Assembly: GCF_014138435.1 (NCBI RefSeq)
Contig: NZ_JACJIM010000009.1
Span: 62,001-126,000, forward strand
Reading direction: 5' to 3'
DNA: 64,000 bases
From: Methylobacterium fujisawaense
GTDB lineage: Bacteria; Pseudomonadota; Alphaproteobacteria; Rhizobiales; Beijerinckiaceae
Shown: positions 53,619 through 62,285 of the stretch, piece by piece
How positions within the stretch are numbered: the first letter of the stretch is position 1
Layout: every line of letters starts with the position of its first letter
Translations under genes and position numbers: made by a program
Notes under the pieces: model-generated
Seen by the model: the letters and a program-made list of their open reading frames with translations, nothing else
What the model was told of the DNA's origin: nothing
Databases searched by the model: none

Positions 53619-54530
53619 TCAAGGGGCTCCGCCGGCCGCGGTCTTCAGCCACGCGGCCCCGCAGGCCTTGGCGAGTTCCCGCACCCGCAGGATGTAGCTC
53701 TGGCGCTCCGTCACCGAGATCACGCCGCGCGCATCGAGGAGGTTGAAGACGTGGCTGGCCTTGATGCACTGGTCGTAGGCCGGCTGCGCCATCCGGTGGC
53801 GCTCGCCCTCCGCGGCGGGCGCGCCCGCCGCGAGGTAGGACCGGCAGGCCGCCTCCGCGTCGGTGAACTGGCGGAACAGCATCGTCGTGTCGGCGGATTC
53901 GAAATTGTGGCGGGAATATTCCTGCTCGGCCTGCAGGAACACGTCCCCGTAGGTGATCCGGTCCGCACCCTCGGCGCCGTTGAAGTCGAGGTCGTAGACG
54001 TTCTCGACGCCCTGGACGTACATGGCGAGCCGCTCCAGCCCGTAGGTCAGCTCGCCCGCCACCGGCGCGCACTCGAAGCCCGCGACCTGCTGGAAATAGG
54101 TGAACTGGCTGACCTCCATCCCGTCGCACCAGCATTCCCAGCCCAGGCCCCAGGCGCCGAGCGTCGGGCTCTCCCAATCGTCCTCGACGAAGCGGATGTC
54201 GTGGAGCTTGAGGTCGACGCCGATGGCCGCGAGCGAGGCGAGGTAAAGCTCCTGCAGGTTCGGCGGGTTCGGCTTCAGGATCACCTGGAACTGGTAATAG
54301 TGCTGGAGCCGGTTGGGGTTCTCGCCGTAGCGGCCGTCCTTGGGCCGGCGCGACGGCTGGACATAGGCCGCCTTCCAGGGTTTCGGGCCGAGCGCCCGCA
54401 GGGTCGTGGCCGGATGGAAGGTGCCGGCGCCGACCTCCATGTCGTAGGGCTGGAGGATCACGCAGCCCTGCGCCGCCCAGAATTCCTGAAGCGTCAGGAT
54501 CAGACCCTGGAAGGATTTCTTTTGGGACAT
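53619..54530 (-). CDS. glyQ: Glycyl-tRNA synthetase alpha subunit
   Basis: 303 residues, the same as E. coli GlyQ. The start SFQGLILTLQEFWAAQGCVI and the class II motifs AGTFHPATTLRALGP, YVQPSRRPKDGRYGENPNRL and GAWGLGWECWCDGMEVSQFT are unmistakable. Forms glycyl-tRNA with GlyS. ATG 54530 is the family start; the codons upstream in frame are unrelated. Confidence 0.97.
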   Translation of the reverse strand: MSQKKSFQGLILTLQEFWAAQGCVILQPYDMEVGAGTFHPATTLRALGPKPWKAAYVQPSRRPKDGRYGENPNRLQHYYQFQVILKPNPPNLQELYLASLAAIGVDLKLHDIRFVEDDWESPTLGAWGLGWECWCDGMEVSQFTYFQQVAGFECAPVAGELTYGLERLAMYVQGVENVYDLDFNGAEGADRITYGDVFLQAEQEYSRHNFESADTTMLFRQFTDAEAACRSYLAAGAPAAEGERHRMAQPAYDQCIKASHVFNLLDARGVISVTERQSYILRVRELAKACGAAWLKTAAGGAP

Positions 54531-54720
54531 GGGTGTCGGAGGCTCGGGCTCGCGCGGCGGCTCGGGCCGCTGGCGGGCCGGTTTAGGTGCGGGCGGGCAG
54601 GGGTGCAAGGCGCAGGGTGTCGGGTGAAGGCGATCGGGTGACGGGTCTTCGGCGCCGGCGGCCCGGGTTGCCTGTCCGGGCCGGATGAGGTCCGATCCGT
54701 CCGGACCAGCGGAGAGAATC

Positions 54721-55170
54721 ATGGACAGCAGCCTCGCGATCCGCCGGATCGGCGCCGGCGACCGGGATGCTTGGCTGCCGCTCTGGCGGGGCTACCAGGT
54801 TTTCTACAAGGTCGACCTGTCGGACGCCGTCACGGAGACGACCTGGCGGCGCCTCAACGACCCGGCCGAGCCGGTCGACGGAGCCCTGGCGTGGCGCGGC
54901 ACGGAGGCGGTGGGCCTCGTCCACCACATCCGCCACCGCTCGGCCTGGACGGTCGGGGATTACTGCTACCTCCAGGATCTGTTCGTGGCGGACGGCGCCC
55001 GGGGTCTCGGGATCGGGCGGCGGCTGATCGAGCACGTCTGCGAGGCCGCGAAAGCCGCCGGCTGCTCCCGCGTCCACTGGCTGACGCACGAGACCAACAC
55101 CGACGCGATGCAGCTCTACGACCGGATCGCCGAGAAATCCGGCTTCGTTCAGTACCGCAAGATCCTCTGA
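54721..55170 (+). CDS. GNAT-family N-acetyltransferase
   Basis: 149 residues. Acetyl-CoA loop VADGARGLGIGRRLIEHV (about residue 90) preceded by YCYLQDLFV, and the C-terminal QLYDRIAEKSGFVQYRK, the standard GNAT end. Similar enzymes acetylate small amines, amino acids or toxins; no substrate can be assigned. GGAGAGA precedes ATG 54721; divergent from glyQ. Confidence 0.88.
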   Translation: MDSSLAIRRIGAGDRDAWLPLWRGYQVFYKVDLSDAVTETTWRRLNDPAEPVDGALAWRGTEAVGLVHHIRHRSAWTVGDYCYLQDLFVADGARGLGIGRRLIEHVCEAAKAAGCSRVHWLTHETNTDAMQLYDRIAEKSGFVQYRKIL

Positions 55171-55318
55171 GGGCCCGCGCCCCAGGTGCGGCGGGACACG
55201 CAAGCGTGGCGGTTTTTGGGCAATACCGGGAACCGCCAAGCCAACGGCCAAGTTATCGCTGCAACAGGGGATCTCGGCACCTCAGCGCTGCCGAACGCAA
55301 TACGACGGACCACTCGTC

Positions 55319-55597
55319 ATGTTCAATGCTCGCACCCGCAACACCTTCGGCCGCAAGAACATCGCCGTCTTCGCCGCGCTCGCCATCTCGTCGCTGGCCG
55401 CGACGCCCGTCGTGATGAGCGCCAGCCGCGCGCTCGCCACCTCCGAGGACCAGCCGGTGGCCGCGACCCTGCGGGTCGAGCCGGTGGACGTCGCGCCCGT
55501 GGCGGTGGCGCCGAAGTCCGAGGGGACCTGCCTGCGCAAGGTGCGGGTCGTCTACAGCGGCTACGGCCAGCCGGCGGACGGCTGCGCCGCCCATTGA
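55319..55597 (+). CDS. Small secreted hypothetical protein
   Basis: 92 residues. A long signal peptide (KNIAVFAALAISSLAATPVV, cleavage near ALA) and a short mature part with two cysteines (GTCLRKVRVVYSGYGQPADG then C) that could form a disulfide. No family recognised; such short Cys-pair exported peptides are common in Methylobacterium-type genomes. Confidence 0.55.
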   Translation: MFNARTRNTFGRKNIAVFAALAISSLAATPVVMSASRALATSEDQPVAATLRVEPVDVAPVAVAPKSEGTCLRKVRVVYSGYGQPADGCAAH

Positions 55598-55687
55598 GGA
55601 GCCGCACCCCGGTCGGGCACGGCTCCAGGCCCCTGGTTCGACGCACTCTCCTACGCCGGACGGGATCCCACTTCGGCGGAGAGCGTC

Positions 55688-57292
55688 CTAGCCATGGGCC
55701 GGCGCGGTCCCGGCCAGACGCTTGAGATGGAGCTCTTCCAGATCGATCTCCGTTTCCAGCTGACGCAGCACCGAGCTGTGGACCCGGTTCTGCCGGTGCA
55801 GGTCGATCAGCGCCGACCGGCCTGACCGCACGGCGAGCAGCGCGGCGGCGAAGTGCTCGTTCTTCTCGGCTTCGAGCGCCGTCCGCTCGTCCCGGTCCCG
55901 CGAAGAGGCCCGGACCCGGCGACGATACTCCTCCACGAGGCGCGGGTGCTGCAGCGCCCCGGTCTCGGGGAACACCAATCCCTCCAGGGCGGCGAGTCCC
56001 GCCTCGTTGACGACGACGCGGGCCATGGGCGCGTCGAGATGGCCGTCGGGCAGGTGCGCCACGGGATCGAGGCGGAGCCGGCGGATCAGCGGCCCCAGGG
56101 TCGTGCCCTGCACCAGCACGGTGAACAGGATCACCACGAAGGCCGCGACCAGGATGGCGTCGCGGCCGGGGAAGTCCACCGGCAGCGCCAGGGCCGCCGC
56201 GAGGGTCACGACCCCGCGCATCCCGGCCCATCCCACGATCAGCGGCACGGCCGGGTTCGGGGAGGGTTCCCGCGCGCGCAACCGCGGCGACAGGAGCCGC
56301 CGCAGGTAGACGGCGGGAAACACCCAGAGCAGGCGGGCGACGACGCAGGTGGCGGTGACGGCGAGCGCCAGGGGCAGCCCCGCCGAGAGCGAGCCGTACT
56401 CGCCGCCGGTCCGGGCCAGCACGCCGCGCAGCGCCAGGCCGATCAGCACGAAGACCAGAGCCTCCAGCACGAACACCACGAATGCCCACACCGCCACGGA
56501 ATGGCGGCGGGCATGGGCGTCGAAGGTCTCGTGCTCCCGGCCGCCCATCATCAGGCCGCAGGCCACCACGGCGAGGACGCCGGAGGCGTGGACCTCCTCG
56601 GCCGCGAGGTAGGCGACATAGGCGGCGAGGAAGCTCAGCACCGTGATGGCGTTGGCGTCGTGCAGCCGCCGCATCCCGGCGTTCACCGCCAGCCCGCAGG
56701 CGAGCCCGACCGCGACGCCCGCCACCGCGAGCCACGCGAAGCTGCCGGCCGCCGCCCAGGCGCTGAAGCTCCCCGTCAGCGCGGCCGCCACGGCGAAGCG
56801 GTAGAGCACGAGGCCCGAGGCGTCGTTGACGAGGCTCTCGCCCTCCAGGACCGTGATCATCCGGCGGGGCAGGGCGACCCGGGCCAGCACCGCCTTGGCG
56901 GCGACCGCGTCCGGCGGCGAGACGATGGCGCCCAGGGCGAAACAGGCGGCCCAGGGCAGGGCCGGCACCACCGCGTGGGCGACGAGCCCGACGATCAGGG
57001 TCGTGAACAGGACCGCCCCGAGCGAGAGCGACAGGATCGGGCCGAGGCTCGCCCGGAAGTCGCGCCAGACGGTGAAGTAGGCGGATTCGAGCAGGAGCGG
57101 CGGCAGGAACAGGACCATGATCAGGTCCGGGTCGAGCGTGAAGGCCGGCAGGCCCGGCACCACCGCCAGCGCCATGCCGCCGATGACCAGGGCCGCGGCC
57201 GGCGGGAAGCCCAGGCGCCCGGCCGCCAGCGACAGCAGCAGGGCCGCGCCGAGGAGGCCGAGGATCAGCTCGAACAGGGCGACGGAGGTCAT
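55688..57292 (-). CDS. Na+/H+ antiporter, CPA1 (NhaP/NhaK) type
   Basis: 534 residues with about twelve helices. Ion-binding regions AIVSPPDAVAAKAVLARVAL and VLEGESLVNDASGLVLYRFA are the CPA1 core; VGWAGMRGVVTLAAALALP is the conserved Arg helix. A cytoplasmic C-terminal tail of about 130 residues is rich in Arg and Glu. Exchanges Na+ (or K+) for protons in pH and salt homeostasis. Confidence 0.93.
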   Translation of the reverse strand: MTSVALFELILGLLGAALLLSLAAGRLGFPPAAALVIGGMALAVVPGLPAFTLDPDLIMVLFLPPLLLESAYFTVWRDFRASLGPILSLSLGAVLFTTLIVGLVAHAVVPALPWAACFALGAIVSPPDAVAAKAVLARVALPRRMITVLEGESLVNDASGLVLYRFAVAAALTGSFSAWAAAGSFAWLAVAGVAVGLACGLAVNAGMRRLHDANAITVLSFLAAYVAYLAAEEVHASGVLAVVACGLMMGGREHETFDAHARRHSVAVWAFVVFVLEALVFVLIGLALRGVLARTGGEYGSLSAGLPLALAVTATCVVARLLWVFPAVYLRRLLSPRLRAREPSPNPAVPLIVGWAGMRGVVTLAAALALPVDFPGRDAILVAAFVVILFTVLVQGTTLGPLIRRLRLDPVAHLPDGHLDAPMARVVVNEAGLAALEGLVFPETGALQHPRLVEEYRRRVRASSRDRDERTALEAEKNEHFAAALLAVRSGRSALIDLHRQNRVHSSVLRQLETEIDLEELHLKRLAGTAPAHG

Positions 57293-57706
57293 CGATGAAT
57301 CGGGCTCGGCGCTGGATCGGCGGGAAGCGCGGCCGTTCTACGCAGATTTCAATCGTCGGTGGAATACCAGTGCAGACGTACCAGACCGAACTCCGCCGTC
57401 CATCGCCAATCGGTCGTCTGCGCGATCAGCCGCCCTGCGCGGCCTCCCGATCCAGCGTGGATGTTTTTTCGCAGATGGCGCATCGCTCGCTCCCGCGATC
57501 CTCGGGAGCCTGTGGGAGGCCGGCCTGCGGTTCATGACGCGATCGAACGCATCCGTGTCCGCGCCTCGACCACGTTCGGCGAGACAGCTGCCGCTCTCGT
57601 CGCCGAAAGCTTCTCGGCCACCGCCGACGCGACGGATGGGTTCAGCGTCGTTCAGCCGTCCCGGGCGGTCCGTCGCGTCGGCGCGAATCCGGCCGCCGGC
57701 CGTATC
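57293..57706. other. Intergenic region, nothing recognised
   Basis: 414 bp between the antiporter start and the mmcB stop. No ORF with family similarity or sensible composition, no strong hairpin with a T-run and no copy of the repeat families found elsewhere. It should contain the antiporter promoter. Confidence 0.4.
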
Positions 57707-58225
57707 CTACAGCGCCCCCTCCCGCACCGCGCCCGGATCGGCGAGCGCGTGGAGGATGCGCGCGGCGCTGTGGGCGAAGCGGAGCGTCACGGCCTTGCGC
57801 CGGGCGCCGCTCAGCGGGTGCTCGGGCGCCGCACGCAGGATCCCGGCCCCGTAGGCATCCGCGACGATCAGGCCGCATTCCTCCGGGATCAGGGATTCGG
57901 GCACGTCCTCGGGGATCGCGAAGAAGAACCGGTCGCAGAAGTCGCGGTAATCCGGCCATTTCCGGTCCGCGCGGAAATCCGCCACGCTCGACTTGATCTC
58001 CACGATGGTGAGCTTCCCGGCGCCGCACAGGGCGATCACGTCGGCGCGGCGGCCGTTGACGAGGGAGAATTCCGGCAGGGTGACGCAGCCCATCTCGGAG
58101 AACAGCCGCCGCACGCCGCGCTGGATGCGCAGCGCCGTCGGCGACTGCCGCCGGTCGGGCGGCAGGAGCGCCTCGGCCACCGGGGGCGGAGAAGCGGAAT
58201 CGGAAACGCCGATGGAAGCGGACAT
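57707..58225 (-). CDS. mmcB: MmcB family DNA repair protein
   Basis: 172 residues. PD-(D/E)XK nuclease-like core: RRLFSEMGCVTLPEFSLVNG, RRADVIALCGAGKLTIVEIK (Asp and E-x-K) and SSVADFRADRKWPDYRDFCD. In Caulobacter MmcB is an SOS-induced protein needed for mitomycin C resistance. ATG 58225 is chosen over the upstream start at 58270 by composition. Confidence 0.87.
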   Translation of the reverse strand: MSASIGVSDSASPPPVAEALLPPDRRQSPTALRIQRGVRRLFSEMGCVTLPEFSLVNGRRADVIALCGAGKLTIVEIKSSVADFRADRKWPDYRDFCDRFFFAIPEDVPESLIPEECGLIVADAYGAGILRAAPEHPLSGARRKAVTLRFAHSAARILHALADPGAVREGAL

Positions 58226-58329
58226 CAATCTCGGGGAATGCGCCTGTGCCGAATCGGGACATCCTGCCAATCCGGGCGCCGTCCGTCACCTGCGGCGCGG
58301 CATCGCCCCGGGGCAATCATCCAAGGCGG

Positions 58330-59106
58330 TCATCCGAGGCAGGCCCGGATCGCGTCGAACCCGTCGGTGAGCGCGGCCGGGCCGGGCTGCAGGATCAGCG
58401 GCGACTTGATCTCGTGGATGCGCCCGTCGCGCACGGCCGGGATCGCCGCCCAGCCGGGTCGGGACCGGATGCGGTCGACATTGACCCGCTTGCCGCACCA
58501 CGAGGCGAGGATCACGTCGGGCGCGGCTTCGATCACCTGTTCGGGCGTGACGATCCGGTCCTGCGCGGCCGGCTGCCGGCTCAAGGCCGGGAACACGTCC
58601 CGGCCGCCCGCGAGGCCGATCAGATCCGAGACCCAGCCGATGCCGGAGATCATCGGCGCGTCCCATTCCTCGAAGTAGACGCGCAGGGTCGGCCGGTCCC
58701 GCACCGTCGCGGCGGCCTCCGCCAGCCGCGCCTCGAAGCCGGCCGCCAAAGCCTCGGCCCGTTCCGGCAGACCGACGAGGGCGCCGAGGGTGCGGACCAT
58801 GGCAAGGCAGCCCGCCACGTCGCGCTGGTTGAACAGGTGCACCGCCACGCCGGCCCGGGCGAGGTCGGCGACGATGCCGGCCTGGAGGTCCGAGAAGGCC
58901 AGGACGAGGTCCGGCGCCAGCGCCAGGATCTTCGGGATGTCCGCGCTGGTGAAGGCCGAGACCCGGGGCTTCTCCTTCCGGACCCGGGGCGGGCGCACCG
59001 CGTAGCCCGAGACGCCGACGATCCGGTCCTCCGCGCCCAGCAGGTACAGAGTCTCGACGGTCTCCTCGGTGAGGCAGACGATCCGCTCGGGCGGGAAGCG
59101 CCGCAT
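58330..59106 (-). CDS. BtuF-like (cobalamin/siderophore) binding protein without signal peptide
   Basis: 258 residues. Helical-backbone binding fold of the BtuF/FepB group: RIVCLTEETVETLYLLGAED, IVGVSGYAVRPP, IPKILALAPDLVLAFSDLQA and VIEAAPDVILASWCGKRV. No signal peptide or lipobox precedes the fold, so the protein would stay in the cytoplasm unless it starts elsewhere. ATG 59106 shares one base with the dedA stop (TGATG), indicating coupling. No BtuC or BtuD genes adjoin it. A role in cobalamin handling is only suggested by fold. Confidence 0.78.
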   Translation of the reverse strand: MRRFPPERIVCLTEETVETLYLLGAEDRIVGVSGYAVRPPRVRKEKPRVSAFTSADIPKILALAPDLVLAFSDLQAGIVADLARAGVAVHLFNQRDVAGCLAMVRTLGALVGLPERAEALAAGFEARLAEAAATVRDRPTLRVYFEEWDAPMISGIGWVSDLIGLAGGRDVFPALSRQPAAQDRIVTPEQVIEAAPDVILASWCGKRVNVDRIRSRPGWAAIPAVRDGRIHEIKSPLILQPGPAALTDGFDAIRACLG

Positions 59107-59627
59107 CAGCGATGGAACCACGTGAGCAGCCCGGCCCCGGGGGCCAGCAGCACGAAGGCCCAGACCAGGGCGGAGGCGACGTTGGCCAGCTGGAACGGCA
59201 GCCGCGCCAAGCCGAGGATGCCGGCGAAGAGCGGTACCAGGGCCCGGGCCGGCCCGAAGAACCGCCCCAGCGCCACCGCGGCGATGCCCCAGCGCCCGAT
59301 GAAGGCCTCGGCCTTGGCCATGAGCTCGGGGTAGCGCCGCAGCGGCCACTTGGTCTTGGCCCCCGGCCCGAGCCAGCGCCCGGCCTCGTAGGAGATCCAG
59401 TCGCCGAGCGCGGCGCCCACCGCCGCGGCGATCACCACCGGCCAGAACGGGATGTCGGCGCCGCCGACGAGGGCGCCGATGCCGACCAGGATCACGGTCG
59501 CCGGCACGAACAGCGACAGGACCGCGATCGATTCGCAGAAGGCGAGGCCGCCGGCGATGAACGGCGTCCAGGCCTTGTGCGCCTCCACGAAGGCGAGGGT
59601 CGTGGTGCGCAGCGCTTCGATGTCCAT
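59106..59627 (-). CDS. DedA/SNARE-associated family membrane protein
   Basis: 173 residues. DedA motifs: GGLAFCESIAVLSLFVPATV, GDWISYEAGRWLGPGAKTKW and ALGRFFGPARALVPLFAGIL, the last being the conserved F/Y-x-R-x-x-P-x-x-R loop in variant form. DedA proteins act in membrane lipid homeostasis, some as undecaprenyl-phosphate flippases. Coupled to the downstream BtuF-like gene by TGATG. Confidence 0.87.
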   Translation of the reverse strand: MDIEALRTTTLAFVEAHKAWTPFIAGGLAFCESIAVLSLFVPATVILVGIGALVGGADIPFWPVVIAAAVGAALGDWISYEAGRWLGPGAKTKWPLRRYPELMAKAEAFIGRWGIAAVALGRFFGPARALVPLFAGILGLARLPFQLANVASALVWAFVLLAPGAGLLTWFHR

Positions 59628-59763
59628 GGGGCTCTGAACGGGGCTCGGCGGGTGGGAGGAGGGTCGGTCCCATCTGAGGCGCGCGGGGGAGGGCGGCAAG
59701 GGATAGGGGTGCAGGCGGCGCGGGAACCGGCTAACCGTAGCGGGACAACGAGCGAGTCCCGCG

Positions 59764-60612
59764 TTGAACGTCCTGTCGATCCAGTCCCATGTCGCCTACG
59801 GCCATGTCGGCAACGCCTCGGCGGTGTTTCCGATGCAGCGGCTCGGGGTCGAGGTCTGGCCCGTGCATACGGTGCAGTTCTCCAACCACACCGGTTACGG
59901 CGCGTGGCGCGGCCCCGTCTTCGACGCGGCGATGATCCGCGAGGTGGTGCGCGGCATCGGCGAGCGCGGCGTGCTCTCGACCTGCGACGCGGTGCTGTCG
60001 GGCTACATGGGGTCGGCCGAGATCGGCGCCGCGATCCTGGAGGCGGTGGACGCCGTGCGGGCGGCGAACCCCCGAGCGCTCTACTGCTGCGACCCGGTGA
60101 TCGGCGACGTCGAGGAGGGCGTCTACGTGCGGCCCGGCATCGAGGCGTTCCTGCGCGAGCGCGCGGTCCCGGCCGCCGACATCCTCACCCCCAACCAGTT
60201 CGAACTCGGCCTCCTCACCGGCCTGCCGAGCCGCACCCTGGCGGAGGCCGGAGCCGCGATCGCGGCGCTCCAGGCGCGGGGGCCGCGGGTGGTCCTGGTC
60301 ACCTCGGCGCTCTGCGCCGACACGCCCGCCGACAGCATCGACCTGCTCGCGGGCGCGGAGGGGCGGGTGTTCCGGGTCCGCACCCCGCGGCTCGCCATCG
60401 CGGTGAACGGGGCGGGAGACTGCATCGCGGCCCTGTTCCTGGTGCACTATGCCCGGACCGGCTCGGCCGAGGCGGCGCTCGGCGCGGCGGCGGCCTCGAT
60501 CTACGGGCTGCTCAAGCGCACCGCCGAGGCAGGATCGCGGGAGATCCTGACGGTGGCCGCGCAGGAGGAATACGTGAACCCGAGCGCGCGGTTTCCGGTC
60601 GAGGCGGTGTGA
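59764..60612 (+). CDS. pdxY: Pyridoxal kinase
   Basis: 282 residues, ribokinase-like fold. Start VLSIQSHVAYGHVGNASAVF is the PdxY signature; LSGYMGSAEIGAAILEAV, YCCDPVIGDVEEGVYVRPGI and ILTPNQFELGLLTGLP follow, with the catalytic Asp in VNGAGDCIAALFL (about residue 218). Phosphorylates pyridoxal in PLP salvage. The start is TTG 59764, exactly where the family begins; no ATG is available nearby. Confidence 0.93.
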   Translation: MNVLSIQSHVAYGHVGNASAVFPMQRLGVEVWPVHTVQFSNHTGYGAWRGPVFDAAMIREVVRGIGERGVLSTCDAVLSGYMGSAEIGAAILEAVDAVRAANPRALYCCDPVIGDVEEGVYVRPGIEAFLRERAVPAADILTPNQFELGLLTGLPSRTLAEAGAAIAALQARGPRVVLVTSALCADTPADSIDLLAGAEGRVFRVRTPRLAIAVNGAGDCIAALFLVHYARTGSAEAALGAAAASIYGLLKRTAEAGSREILTVAAQEEYVNPSARFPVEAV

Positions 60613-60873
60613 GCGCGCTGCCATCGCGCGATCGATCTGCCGCATCGGCCCGGGCACCCGCGCGCTGTGCGCCGCGCCCCATGCCCACATCGCGCACCGC
60701 CCGCGTCGAAGCCTGTCCAAGCACCGTAGCCGCCGCTACGCCCAGCGACGCAGCATCAACCTTAAGGTAATTGCTGGGGAAAATTCAATCTTAACGAGAA
60801 GAACACGTAGTGCCAGCCGGCACGCGCATGTCAGAATCCACAGATACGGTTCTTCGTCGATGGCCGCTCGCCC

Positions 60874-62271
60874 GTGCTCAGACTTCAAACGCAGATCAGC
60901 GAAACGATCATCGTCCCAGATCTCAACAAAGCTGCGGAAAAACTGCGCGACCGTGCCCCTCTGACGCTCGCCTGCGCCGGGGCGCTGCTCATGATGATCG
61001 GTCCTGTCCGGGCCTACGACGAGGGCGACTGCGTCCGGCAGGAGACCGTCCCGGTCACCGTCGAGGAAGCTTACGGAACGTGGTCCGAGATGGACGCGGC
61101 CCGCAAGCGGGCCCTGGACCGCACCAACCAAGTGGCGATCGGCCAAGTGATCGGCTTCGAAGTCAAGTCGTCGCGCGAGAACCGCGCGGAGATCGTGAAC
61201 AGCGACGCCGAACAGCGCTTCAAGCAATTCGAGCAGACCAATCTCGCCGGGTTCGTGCGGGTCAAGGTCCTCGAAGAGACCCGCAAGGAGGCGGATGCCG
61301 GTGGCTCCCTCTCGCTCAAGTCCGAGGTTACGGTCTGCGTGCCGAAATCGCAGGCCGTGAAGAAGGAGGAGCAGGAGCGTGCGGATCGGCGCCTGCGGCC
61401 GCCGAAGCCGGTCGATCCGACGAGCGCGGCTTGGTTCGATCCCGTCACGGGGCAACCGCGGGTCTGGTACTGGCGCGAAGGGCTGACGTACGAGTTCTTC
61501 GACAATTCCGGATTTCATCCGAGGACCGGCGACAAGCTGCTGATCGTCGACCGAAAGGTCGTGACCGAGTGGCGGCAGAGCGTCGAGCGGGCGAAGCGGG
61601 AAGCCGTGGAGCGTGCCCAACGGGATGCGGCCCAGCGGGAGGTCGAGGCCCAGCGCCAGGCGAGGATCGCGCGGGCGGGCGATCTGTGCGACCAGGCGGC
61701 GGCCGGCCTGTACGATCCCGATCGCCCGAAGGCGCTGCCCGGTGTCCCGTGGGATGTCCTGAAAGGGGCGGGGACCGACGCGATCGAGGCCTGCGAGATC
61801 GCCGTTCGGCAATACCCGGAGGAGCGGCGCTACCGCTACCAACTCGCTCGGGCGTACCAGACGTCCGATCCGAAACGGGCGCTACCGCTGCTGCAGGTGC
61901 TGATGCGGCAGAACTACCGCGCAGCCTATGACAATTTCGGATGGGCTCTCTTGGATACCCGCGTCGGCCGCAACGATCTGGCGGGGGCCATCGCGAGCTT
62001 CCGGCAGGGCGCCACTCTCGGCGATCCGGACGCGATGGTCAGCCTCGCGACGATGATTTCGAAGGGTCGCGTCGAGGGATCCGGGCCGGATGACGCGTAT
62101 CGGCTCTTCAAGCGTGCGGCATCGATGGGACACCGCGAAGCGGCCGACGCGGTCGAACGCTTGATGGAAGGCCAGCGCCAGGCCGAGCAGCAACGCCTTC
62201 AGAACGAGCAGGCGGCGCGGGCCTTCATGGGAATTGTCGGCGGTGCCCTCGGCGGCATCGGCCGGCGCTGA
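60874..62271 (+). CDS. Secreted protein with Sel1-like repeats, unknown function
   Basis: 465 residues from GTG 60874. A hydrophobic signal segment (LTLACAGALLMMIGPVRA, about residues 31-48) follows a 30-residue n-region, so the real start may be later. Residues about 60-150 (MDAARKRALDRTNQVAIGQV, FEQTNLAGFVRVKVLEETRK) look like an LPP20/FlgT-N-type domain in which an alpha helix and strand pattern ends in a V(R/K)V strand. A charged coiled coil spans about 228-265, and the C-terminal part has Sel1-like helical repeats (AIASFRQGATLGDPDAMVSL, YRLFKRAASMGHREAADAVE). The upstream 100 bp is unusually AT-rich. Forms an operon with the next gene. Confidence 0.7.
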   Translation: MLRLQTQISETIIVPDLNKAAEKLRDRAPLTLACAGALLMMIGPVRAYDEGDCVRQETVPVTVEEAYGTWSEMDAARKRALDRTNQVAIGQVIGFEVKSSRENRAEIVNSDAEQRFKQFEQTNLAGFVRVKVLEETRKEADAGGSLSLKSEVTVCVPKSQAVKKEEQERADRRLRPPKPVDPTSAAWFDPVTGQPRVWYWREGLTYEFFDNSGFHPRTGDKLLIVDRKVVTEWRQSVERAKREAVERAQRDAAQREVEAQRQARIARAGDLCDQAAAGLYDPDRPKALPGVPWDVLKGAGTDAIEACEIAVRQYPEERRYRYQLARAYQTSDPKRALPLLQVLMRQNYRAAYDNFGWALLDTRVGRNDLAGAIASFRQGATLGDPDAMVSLATMISKGRVEGSGPDDAYRLFKRAASMGHREAADAVERLMEGQRQAEQQRLQNEQAARAFMGIVGGALGGIGRR

Positions 62272-62285
62272 TTGGGAGAAACCGG

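Noticed and set aside
57338..57535. Short minus-strand ORF of 65 codons in the antiporter-mmcB gap
   Set aside because: No ribosome-binding site, no conserved features, and an Arg/Ala composition like other chance frames.
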